From Saccharothrix sp. ALI-22-I (GTDB lineage: Bacteria > Actinomycetota > Actinomycetes > Mycobacteriales > Pseudonocardiaceae): a stretch of 64,000 nucleotides of DNA. Of the stretch, positions 51,479 through 59,574 are shown piece by piece; positions within the stretch are counted from its first letter, which is position 1; each line of letters opens with the position of its first letter. The notes beneath the pieces were generated by a model. That model saw nothing but the letters and a program-made list of their open reading frames with translations, searched no databases and was not told the origin of the DNA. A program made the translations under genes and the position numbers. The stretch covers positions 248,001-312,000 of the forward strand of contig NZ_MTQP01000063.1 of NCBI RefSeq assembly GCF_001984175.1. Direction: 5' to 3'.

Positions 51479-52957
51479 TCATTCGCCGGAGGGGGCGGTG
51501 AGGGTGGTGCCGAGTCGGACGGGGGTGCCGAAGTTCGGTGTGCCGTCGGAGTTCCAGGTGAACTTCTGGGCTCGGGTGGAGCGGTTCATGTCGCAGCCGC
51601 CGGAGGCCGAGTCGTTGGCGTGGTAGACGATCCAGTCCTCGGTGCCGTCGGGCGACTTGAAGAAGCCGTTGTGGCCGGGGGCGTAGACGCCGTTGCCGTC
51701 GTTGCGCTGGAACACCGGGTTGGGGGACTTGGTCCAGTGGTCGCGGTTGAGCGGGTCGGTGCCGGTGAGGGTGAGCAGGCCGAGTTTGTAGTCCGGGCCC
51801 CAGCAGGCGCTGGCCGAGTAGACGATCATGGTCTTCCCGTTGTGGTACAGCGGTTCGGCGCCCTCGTTGACCGGGGCGGTCTGCCGTTCCCACGCCAGGG
51901 TGGGCTGGGAGATCGTCCGGCGCGCGCCGCTGATCGTGTACGGGTTGGACAACGGGGTGATGGTCAGGCTCTGGGTGCCGTCCATCGCGCTGCCCATCAG
52001 GTACAGCTTGCCGCTCACCTGGAGGATGCTCGGGTCCAGTTCCCAGGTGCTGCCGAGATCGGCCTTGAACGTGTACGGGCCCATCGGGTCGGTGCCGGAA
52101 CTCTCCAGCACGTGCAGCCGCTGCGTCGGGTTGTAGTCCGACACGTTCTGCCCGGCCACGTAGTACAGGTACCAGCGGCCGTTGAGCAGGAAGAACTCCG
52201 GCGCCCACATGTTGCAGCACCCGTTGGGCCGCGACAGGTTGAACACCACCGTGTCCGCCGCGGTCGCCAGCCCGGCCAACGTCGGCGACTTGCGCATCGT
52301 GATCGTGGAGTTCCACGTCGTCGTGGCCAGGTAGTAGTAGCCGTTGTAGTACTGGAGCCACGGGTCCGGGCCGTTGCGCTTGATCGGGTTGGTGAACGTC
52401 CCCGGCGCGGGGGCACCCAGCTTCACCAACTGCCACTGCTGGTTCGTGCCACCGGTGTCGGGCCACTGGATGATCTGCGCGCCGTCGGCGGTGGAGAAGT
52501 CCAGCACGTCCAGCGCCTTGCCGCTGTTGCGGTTGATCAGCCGGACGAACCCGCCCGCCGAATCGGCCAACCTGAACTGCTGGTTGGTGGCGTTGCGGTC
52601 GGTCCACTGGATCAGGTTGGCGCGGTCGGCGGTCGAAGCGCCCTCGATGTCGAGGACCTTGCCGCTGTGCTTGGACTTCAACCGGTAGTAGCCACCACCG
52701 GAGTCGACGAACTGCCACTGCTGCCACGCGCCGTCGTTGCGCGTGAACTGCGAGATCCGTGCGCCGTCGTTGGTGGCGAGGTCGTAGACGTCCAGCGCCT
52801 TGCCGCTGTTGCGGTTGACCAGCACGTACGAGGCGTTGGTGTCGACCACCGCCGCCGACGCGACGGTCGGCACGGCCGCGGTGACCGCACCGAGCAGCGT
52901 GGTGACGGTGGCGAGGACCAGGCCTGCGCGGCGCGCGCGCCGATAAGTCGATCTCAT
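51479..52957 (-). CDS. Secreted GH43 glycosidase with ricin-type sugar-binding domain
   Basis: A 492-residue secreted enzyme. A signal peptide (residues 1-36, ending VASAA) is followed by a ricin-B-type domain with three repeats (NRNSGKALDVYDL, KHSGKVLDIEGAST and NRNSGKALDVLDF, residues about 45-175). A GH43 five-blade propeller then begins at NPIKRNGPDPWLQYYNGYYYLATT, where the PDP Asp is the general base. The acid/modulator residues lie around STWELDPSIL and NEGAEPLYHNGK. It should hydrolyse arabinose- or xylose-containing plant polymers. The upstream region has two LacI-type operators. Confidence 0.9.
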   Translation of the reverse strand: MRSTYRRARRAGLVLATVTTLLGAVTAAVPTVASAAVVDTNASYVLVNRNSGKALDVYDLATNDGARISQFTRNDGAWQQWQFVDSGGGYYRLKSKHSGKVLDIEGASTADRANLIQWTDRNATNQQFRLADSAGGFVRLINRNSGKALDVLDFSTADGAQIIQWPDTGGTNQQWQLVKLGAPAPGTFTNPIKRNGPDPWLQYYNGYYYLATTTWNSTITMRKSPTLAGLATAADTVVFNLSRPNGCCNMWAPEFFLLNGRWYLYYVAGQNVSDYNPTQRLHVLESSGTDPMGPYTFKADLGSTWELDPSILQVSGKLYLMGSAMDGTQSLTITPLSNPYTISGARRTISQPTLAWERQTAPVNEGAEPLYHNGKTMIVYSASACWGPDYKLGLLTLTGTDPLNRDHWTKSPNPVFQRNDGNGVYAPGHNGFFKSPDGTEDWIVYHANDSASGGCDMNRSTRAQKFTWNSDGTPNFGTPVRLGTTLTAPSGE

Positions 52958-53095
52958 GGGTTGCTCTCCCTGCGACGCTGCATGGACAGAACGCGATCGA
53001 CCCGCGGCATCGAGCCTGGTGCGGGCCGGTTGGGGTGGCGTGACGGGTGGTTCGCGGGTACGGGTGGACGGGATCACCGGCTACTCCACAGCCCG

Positions 53096-53113
53096 GCTGT
53101 TAACGCTAACAGC
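53096..53113 (-). promoter_or_regulatory. LacI-type operator, proximal site
   Basis: GCTGTTAACGCTAACAGC is an 18-bp inverted repeat (7-bp arms, 4-base centre) 139 bases upstream of the GH43 start. The TGTTANCGNTAACA core is what LacI/GalR-family regulators of plant-sugar genes bind in actinobacteria. The regulator gene is not in the window. Confidence 0.7.
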
Positions 53114-53216
53114 ACGATCGGGAGCGGTTCAATAGCCGGATCGCCCAGCACCCGGCGCAACCCTCTGGAGTCGAAGGCGTTCGACACGTTCGCCCGTTCG
53201 GCCGCATGGCGGGCGC

Positions 53217-53232
53217 CTGTTAGCGATAACAG
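53217..53232. promoter_or_regulatory. LacI-type operator, distal site
   Basis: CTGTTAGCGATAACAG has the same CTGTTA-N4-TAACAG plan as the site at 53096-53113, with centres 120 bp apart. Two spaced sites suggest looping by a tetrameric repressor. The gene-free stretch 52958-53460 also holds the MbtH-side promoter, but I see no clear -35/-10 pair or further repeat there. Confidence 0.65.
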
Positions 53233-53460
53233 ATCCGGCGATTCCACGGCTACCGAGAATTGACGCGGTCGCGCCGGTGAAACCATCGCGTAACCGGTCG
53301 AACACAGCGGGAGACGCTCCATAGGAAGGTCGAATAGTTCGCGCCACGCATCCCCAATGAGCGGTTCGACCGTTCAGTGGATTCCAGTTTACGAGAGCCG
53401 GCGCGTAATGTTGCGCGAACGGCGACCCGCCCGCATCCGCCAAGGGGCAGGAGATCCTGC

Positions 53461-53676
53461 ATGAGTGACGAGAAGACCAATTACCCGGAATTCCTGGTCG
53501 TGCTGAACGACGAGGAGCAGTACTCGGTCTGGTTCGCCGACCGCGACCTCCCGCCGGGATGGCGGGCCGAAGGGACAAGGGGTACCAGGGAAGAGTGCCT
53601 GGCCCACATTGACCGGGTGTGGACGGACATGCGCCCGCGCAGCGTCCGCGAGCACGTCGCCGCGCACCGCGACTGA
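53461..53676 (+). CDS. MbtH-like NRPS chaperone
   Basis: A 71-residue MbtH-family protein. FLVVLNDEEQYSVWFADRDLPPGWRAEG (about residues 11-38, key residues NDEEQYSVW, P and GW) and HIDRVWTDMRPRSVREHV near the C-terminus are the hallmark motifs. MbtH proteins bind and activate NRPS adenylation domains; here the partner is probably one or both A domains encoded next. One change is notable: the usual Trp-Pro of LWP is WFA. GGGGCAGGAG precedes the ATG. It is the first gene of the NRPS operon. Confidence 0.95.
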   Translation: MSDEKTNYPEFLVVLNDEEQYSVWFADRDLPPGWRAEGTRGTREECLAHIDRVWTDMRPRSVREHVAAHRD

Positions 53677-53817
53677 CGCTCCACCCGGCACCTCGACTCG
53701 CGCATTACCGCACGCCGCGCAAAGGGGCACCTACCGCTGCCCGGAAAAGGTCTCCGGAATTCCCGGTGACCGGTTCGGTCGTGCGCGCCCGAAACACATT
53801 TCGCCGGGGAGGATTTG

Positions 53818-56800
53818 GTGCACACGGATTCGCGGCTCGCGCCCGCTCTGCCGTTGCAGAGCGGAATGATCGCGGCCGGGTTGCGGGACCCGTCGGCCGG
53901 GACGGATGTCATCCAGTGCGTCCAGCACTGGCCGCACGGCCTGGACACCGCCACCTATCTGGCGGCGTGGCGGGCGGCGGTCGAACGGCACCCGCTGCTG
54001 CGGACCCGGTTCACCTGGCGCGCGGACGGCGGCATGGACCAGTGGTCCGGACCCGCCGAGGACGTCCCGGTGCTGGTGGACGATTCGGTGACGGACCTGC
54101 CGGCGTTCCTGGCGGCCGACCGGCGGGCCGGCGTGGACCCGGTGTCCGCGCCGCCGCTGCGGGTGGTGTCGCTGCCCGGTGACGTGGTGGTGGCGACCTT
54201 CCACCACGCGATCCTCGACGGCCGGTCGCTGGCCATGCTGCTGGCCGAGATCGACGACGACTACGCGGCCCGACTCGCGGGTGGCACACCGGACTTCGCG
54301 CCGCGCCCGGACTTCACCGACTACGCCCGCTGGTACGACGCCCGGATCGCGCCGGACCACCCCGAGGCGCTGGCCGACGAACGGTTCTGGGCCGCCGAAC
54401 TGGCCGGGCTGCCCGAGCCCGGTCCGCTGCCGCTGGAGCACGCCGGGCCGGACACGCCGGTCATGGCCACCGCGGTGCTCGACCTGTCCGACACCGAGAC
54501 CGAGGCCGTGCGGGCGTTGGCCGCGCGGGCGGGCGTCACGGTGAACACGGTGGTGCTGGCCGCGTGGGGTCTGGTGTTGACCACGCACGCGCACGCCGAC
54601 GAGGCCGTGTTCGGGGTGACCAGGGCGGCCCGGCACGGCACCGTCGAGGGCGCGCAGGACATGCTGGGGCTGCTGCTGGCGACCGTGCCGCTGCGGCTGC
54701 CGGTTCAGTGGGACGCGTCGGTGGCCGACTGGCTGCGGTCGGTCCGGGAACGGTCGGTGCGGGCGCGCGACCACCAGCTGTGCCCGCTGCCGGTGATCCA
54801 ACGCGCGGCCGGTCACGACGTGCCGTTGATGCGGAGCCTGGTGCTGTTCGAGCACCGCGAACTGGGGACGGTGCTGTCCGCTCGGCCGTCCGCGCCGGCG
54901 GGCAGACAGGTGCGCATCCTGCGCACCCCCGTCTACGCCATGACGTTGTACGCCTTCGCCGAGCCGCGCCTGAGCTTCCGGCTGATCCACGACACCGGCC
55001 GGTTCCCGGACTGGGCGCCGGACGCCCTGTTGACGCAGGTGCGGGACCTGCTCGCGGGCATGGCCGAGGCGCCGGACCGCCCGGTGCGGGAGCTGACCGG
55101 GCCGCGTGAGCTCGTGCGGGTGCTGGAGAAGTGGAACGACACCGCGGTCGACTACCCGGCGGACGCGACCGTGCCGGACCTGTTCGCCGAGCAGGTGCGG
55201 CTGCGGCCGGACGCGGACGCGGTCTTCGACGGTGAGCGGTGGCTGAGCTACGCGGAGTTGGACGCGCGGTCGAACCGGTTGGCGCACGTGCTGGTGGCGC
55301 GGGGCGCGCAGGTGGACCGTCCGGTGGCGCTCTCGCTGCCGCGTGGGGCGGACTTCGTGACCGCGATGCTGGCCGTGCTCAAGACCGGTGCCGCGTACCT
55401 GCCGCTGGACCCGGACAACCCGGCGGCACGGGACGCGGCGGCGTTGCGCGAGTCCGGCACGCCGCTGGTGGTGGCCGACCGGCCGCGCGCGCTGCCGGAC
55501 GGGGTCACCTCGGTGGTGCTGTCCGAAGTGGACCTTTCGCCGGAATCATCGGAATCGCCCGTATTTCCGGTGACGGCGGTGCATCCGCTGAGCGTGGCGT
55601 ACGTGAACTACACGTCGGGGTCGACCGGCAGGCCGAAGGGTGTGGCCGTGCCGCACCGGGGTGTGGTGCGGCTGGTGACGCGGCCGACGTTCGGGCGCTT
55701 CGGGCCGGGGCAGACGTTCCTGCACCTGTCCGCGACCGCGTTCGACCTGACCACGCTGGAGGTGTGGGGCGGGCTGCTGACCGGTGGCCGGGTGGTGGCC
55801 GCGCCGTCCGGTCCGCCCGATCCGGCGGTGCTGGGCGAGCTGCTGCGGACGCACCGGGTGAGCGTGTTGTGGTTGACCGCTGGGCTGTTCCACCAGCTGG
55901 ACCCGGCGCTGCTGGCCGACGTGGAGCAACTGCTGGCCGGTGGTGACGTGCTGGCCCCGGACGCGGTGCGGGCGGCGCTCAAGGCGCGTGGCGGGAAGCC
56001 GGTGGTCAACGGGTACGGGCCGACGGAGAACACCACGTTCACCACGTGCCACGTGGTGGGGTCGGCCGAGGACGTGGGCGCGACCGTGCCGATCGGCACG
56101 CCGATCCAGCGGACCACGGTGTACGTGCTGGACGAGTCGATGCGGCCGGTGCCGGTGGGTGTGCCGGGTGAGCTGTACACCGGCGGTGACGGGCTGGCGC
56201 GCGGGTATTGGGGCGCGCCCGCGTTGACCGCGTCGAAGTTCGTGCCCGACCCGTTCGTGTCCGATTCGTTCGGGGCCGCGCCCGGTGGGCGGCTGTACCG
56301 GACGGGTGACCTGGCCCGGTGGCGGCCGGACGGGGTGCTGGAGTTCCTGGGTCGCGCGGACCGGCAGGTCAAGGTGCGCGGGTTCCTGGTGGAGCCGGCC
56401 GAGGTCGAGGCCGTGTTGCGGGAGCACCCGGCGGTCGGCGCGGCGGCCGTGCTGCCGTTCGGCGACGGCGACGCGAGGCACCTGGTGGCCTACGTCGTGC
56501 CGACCGGCTCGTTGGACATCGAGGACGTGCGCGCGCACGTCGCGGAACGGCTGCCCGCCTTCCTCTGCCCGGCGCGGTACGTACCGCTGCCGGAGCTGCC
56601 GCTCAACGGCAGCGGCAAGGTGGACCGGGCGGCACTGCGCTCGGTCCGTGCCCCGGGCGCGCGGGGCACGGACCGGACCCAACCCGCGACCGCCACGCAA
56701 CGGCGGTTGGCGAAGCTGTGGGAGAACCTGCTGGACGCGCCGGAGGTGTTCGCCGAGGACGATTTCTTCGCGGTGGGCGGCAACTCGCTGCTCGCGGTGC

Positions 56801-59574
56801 GGTTGGCGTTCCGGGTGCAGGAGGAGTTCGGGGTCGAGATGCCGGTCGCCGAACTGCACCGGGCCCGGACGCTGGCGGCGTGCGCGGCGGTGGTGGACGC
56901 GTCGCTGAGCACCTCGTCGGGTGCCGTGTCGGTGGGGATCACGCGGCGGGACCGGTCGGCGTACGTGGTGCCCACGCAGCGCACGTCGGTGCGGCCGGTG
57001 GCGGATCACCTGGTGCTGCCGGGTGGGGACGGTGACTGGGCGGCGTGGCGGTGCGTCGAACTGCGCGGGACGGGCTTCGGCATCGAGCCGTTGCTGGCGG
57101 TGGCGAGCCCGGACGCGGCACGTGCGGCCGAGGCGGTGCTGGCGGCCGAGGACGCGGCGAGCGAGGCGCGGTGGACGGCGTTCCAGGTGTTGCGCGAGGT
57201 CGAGGACCGGGCTCAGGGCGAGCAGCGGTCCGCGCTGCGGCGGATCGGGCGGCGGGTCCGCAAGGGACGGTTCACCGAAGCACGCGCCGCACTGGCCGCC
57301 GTGCCGACAACAGGGACGACAGGGACGACAGCAGTGGACGCGGCGTTGGCCGTGGCTGCCGAGGCCGCCGCACGGCACGACGCGCTGCTCGCCGACTACA
57401 CGGCTTGTTTCGAGGCGGGGCGCAAGGCCGCCGCCGACGTGTTGCGGGTGGTCAGCGGGGACGCGAAGTTCCGCGAAGCCGTTGCCTGGCAGAACCCGAG
57501 CGCCCTCCGGACCGCCGTCGCTTCGCTGCACAAGGCGCTCTCCGGCGACCGGCCCTCCTCCCGCAACGTCGATTACCGCCGTTGGGAGCACACGGTCGTC
57601 AGCTACCTCCAGCGCTACTGCGCCAAGAACGACACGATCGGTTTCTTCGGGCCGGTCGGCTGGGCCCGGGTCGAGGACGACGCGCCCGCCGCGATCACCG
57701 CGAAACCCGGCCCCGACCTGATCGACTCGCGGACCGTCTACCTGGAGAACTGGGCGGTCCAACAACTGGCCGAGGCGTTGACCACGGACGCCGTGCGGCC
57801 GTGGGCGGTGCCCCGGCGGATGCCGTTCGTGGACGTCGTCGGCGACACGATGCACGTCCCGATGACCGATCCGGTGCGCCTGCCCGCGTTGGACGCCGCC
57901 GTGCTCGCCGCGTGCGACGGACTAACCCGAGCGGACGCGATCGCCGGCGACCTCGACCAACCGGTCCAGGACGTCTTGGCCGCTCTCGAACGGCTGCGGC
58001 AGGCCAAGCGGATCGCCTGGTCGTTGGAGGTGCCGCCGGAGGCGCTGGTGCCGGAGACGGCGTTGCGCGCGCAGATCGCGGCCATCGGGGACCCCGACGC
58101 ACGAGCCGAAGCCGAAAAGGCACTGACCGAGGTCGAGCAGGGGCGGGACCGGGTGGCCGCCGCCGTGGGCGATCCGGACCGGTTGGTGCACGCGATCGAC
58201 GACTTGCACGAGAAGTTCACCGCCATCACCGGCACGGCGGCCGTGCGTCGACCCGGCCTGTTCTACGCCGGCCGCACGGTGGTGCACGAGGAGTGCCGAC
58301 GCGATCTCGACGTCACCCTCTCCCCCGGTCTGATGGAAACGCTGTGGTCGCCGTTGTCGCTGGTGCTGGAGGCGGCACGCTGGTTCACCTCCGCGGGCGC
58401 GGCGCTGTACGGGCGCGCGTTGCGGGAGGTGTACCGGGAGCGGGTCGCGGCCACCGGTTCGGACCGGGTGCGGTTGGCGGACTTCTGGTTGTGGGCCAAC
58501 GACACCATCTTCCGGCTCGACGAACGGCTGATCGACCGGCTCGTCCGGGCGTTGCAGGACCGCTGGGCCAAGGCCCTGGGACCCCAACCGGACGGGCGCG
58601 ATGTCCACTACCGAGTGGGTGATGTGCGGGACGCCGTGCTCAAGGCGTTCGCCGCGCCGCGACCGGGGTGGCGTGGCGCGGTGCAGCACAGCCCGGACGT
58701 GCTGATCGCGGCCCAGGACGAGGACGCGATCCGGGCCGGCGACTACCGGTGGGTGCTGGGCGAGGTGCACCCCGGCGTGAACACCATGCGGTCGGCGTTG
58801 TTCGTGTCCCAGCACCCCGATCCTGGCCAACTGCGCGCGGCGATGAGCCACGACATGGCCGGGCCGAGGATCGTGCTGGCCACCACCCGCGAGCAGGGCG
58901 GCACGCCGCAACGGCTCGCCGACGCGCTGGTGTCACCGGACGACCTGAAGATCGTGTTCGGCCACGACGCCTGCGGCCCGGGGTTGCGCGACGCGGTGCC
59001 GGTCGGCGCGTGCGAGGTGACCGAGAGCGGCGGGCGGCTGGTGGCGCGCAGCCGGGACGGCCGGGTGGACGTCGACCTGGTCGAGCTGCTGAACGAGCAG
59101 ATCATGGCGCAGTTGGTGCAGCACTTCCGGCTGCTGCCCGCGGGCGAGCACACGCCCCGGGTCAGCCTGGACCGGCTGGTCGTGGCCAGGGAGGGCTGGC
59201 GATTGCCGACCGCGCGTTCGGCGTTCGCGTTCGCCCCCGACGAAGGGACCCGGTTCCTGCGGGCACAGGCCTGGCGCCGTGAGCACGGCATGCCGAGGTT
59301 CGTGTTCGTGAAGAGCCCGGTGGAGCACAAGCCGTTCTACGTGGATCTGGAGAGCCAGCCGTCGGTCGAGCTGTTCGCGCACGCGGTGCGCGCGCTGGAC
59401 CGGGAGAAGCCGGACGCGCCGATGGGCGTGGGCGAGATGCTGCCCGGCCCGGACCAGCTGTGGTTGACCGACGCCGCGGGCGCCCGGCACACGGCGGAGT
59501 TCCGGGTCGTCGCGGTCGACCGGAGGGGCTGGCCGGACAAGGGCGACCGGGGTTGGGGAGGGGGACAGCGGTGA
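53818..59574 (+). CDS. NRPS module (C-A-T) fused to a LanB-type (lantibiotic dehydratase) domain
   Basis: A 1918-residue protein. Residues about 1-430 form a condensation domain with FHHAILDG (about residue 130). About 440-940 form an adenylation domain with YTSGSTGRPKGV (about residue 598) and NGYGPTENTTFT. Reading against GrsA gives the provisional code D-L-L-W-L-G-G-T-F-K, which I cannot assign. About 950-1025 form a carrier domain with the phosphopantetheine Ser in VGGNSLLAV. Residues about 1060-1918 are a LanB N-terminal-type domain: AVAWQNPSALRTAV, RYCAKNDTIGFFGPVGW (about residue 1270) and MPRFVFVKSPVEHKPFYVDL (about residue 1824). No LanB elimination domain is seen. LanB glutamylation domains use aminoacyl-tRNA, so the fusion may link tRNA-dependent chemistry to a carrier-bound peptide. 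GTG at 53818 follows GGAGG by 5 bases; TTG 53815 is possible. Confidence 0.9.
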   Translation: MHTDSRLAPALPLQSGMIAAGLRDPSAGTDVIQCVQHWPHGLDTATYLAAWRAAVERHPLLRTRFTWRADGGMDQWSGPAEDVPVLVDDSVTDLPAFLAADRRAGVDPVSAPPLRVVSLPGDVVVATFHHAILDGRSLAMLLAEIDDDYAARLAGGTPDFAPRPDFTDYARWYDARIAPDHPEALADERFWAAELAGLPEPGPLPLEHAGPDTPVMATAVLDLSDTETEAVRALAARAGVTVNTVVLAAWGLVLTTHAHADEAVFGVTRAARHGTVEGAQDMLGLLLATVPLRLPVQWDASVADWLRSVRERSVRARDHQLCPLPVIQRAAGHDVPLMRSLVLFEHRELGTVLSARPSAPAGRQVRILRTPVYAMTLYAFAEPRLSFRLIHDTGRFPDWAPDALLTQVRDLLAGMAEAPDRPVRELTGPRELVRVLEKWNDTAVDYPADATVPDLFAEQVRLRPDADAVFDGERWLSYAELDARSNRLAHVLVARGAQVDRPVALSLPRGADFVTAMLAVLKTGAAYLPLDPDNPAARDAAALRESGTPLVVADRPRALPDGVTSVVLSEVDLSPESSESPVFPVTAVHPLSVAYVNYTSGSTGRPKGVAVPHRGVVRLVTRPTFGRFGPGQTFLHLSATAFDLTTLEVWGGLLTGGRVVAAPSGPPDPAVLGELLRTHRVSVLWLTAGLFHQLDPALLADVEQLLAGGDVLAPDAVRAALKARGGKPVVNGYGPTENTTFTTCHVVGSAEDVGATVPIGTPIQRTTVYVLDESMRPVPVGVPGELYTGGDGLARGYWGAPALTASKFVPDPFVSDSFGAAPGGRLYRTGDLARWRPDGVLEFLGRADRQVKVRGFLVEPAEVEAVLREHPAVGAAAVLPFGDGDARHLVAYVVPTGSLDIEDVRAHVAERLPAFLCPARYVPLPELPLNGSGKVDRAALRSVRAPGARGTDRTQPATATQRRLAKLWENLLDAPEVFAEDDFFAVGGNSLLAVRLAFRVQEEFGVEMPVAELHRARTLAACAAVVDASLSTSSGAVSVGITRRDRSAYVVPTQRTSVRPVADHLVLPGGDGDWAAWRCVELRGTGFGIEPLLAVASPDAARAAEAVLAAEDAASEARWTAFQVLREVEDRAQGEQRSALRRIGRRVRKGRFTEARAALAAVPTTGTTGTTAVDAALAVAAEAAARHDALLADYTACFEAGRKAAADVLRVVSGDAKFREAVAWQNPSALRTAVASLHKALSGDRPSSRNVDYRRWEHTVVSYLQRYCAKNDTIGFFGPVGWARVEDDAPAAITAKPGPDLIDSRTVYLENWAVQQLAEALTTDAVRPWAVPRRMPFVDVVGDTMHVPMTDPVRLPALDAAVLAACDGLTRADAIAGDLDQPVQDVLAALERLRQAKRIAWSLEVPPEALVPETALRAQIAAIGDPDARAEAEKALTEVEQGRDRVAAAVGDPDRLVHAIDDLHEKFTAITGTAAVRRPGLFYAGRTVVHEECRRDLDVTLSPGLMETLWSPLSLVLEAARWFTSAGAALYGRALREVYRERVAATGSDRVRLADFWLWANDTIFRLDERLIDRLVRALQDRWAKALGPQPDGRDVHYRVGDVRDAVLKAFAAPRPGWRGAVQHSPDVLIAAQDEDAIRAGDYRWVLGEVHPGVNTMRSALFVSQHPDPGQLRAAMSHDMAGPRIVLATTREQGGTPQRLADALVSPDDLKIVFGHDACGPGLRDAVPVGACEVTESGGRLVARSRDGRVDVDLVELLNEQIMAQLVQHFRLLPAGEHTPRVSLDRLVVAREGWRLPTARSAFAFAPDEGTRFLRAQAWRREHGMPRFVFVKSPVEHKPFYVDLESQPSVELFAHAVRALDREKPDAPMGVGEMLPGPDQLWLTDAAGARHTAEFRVVAVDRRGWPDKGDRGWGGGQR

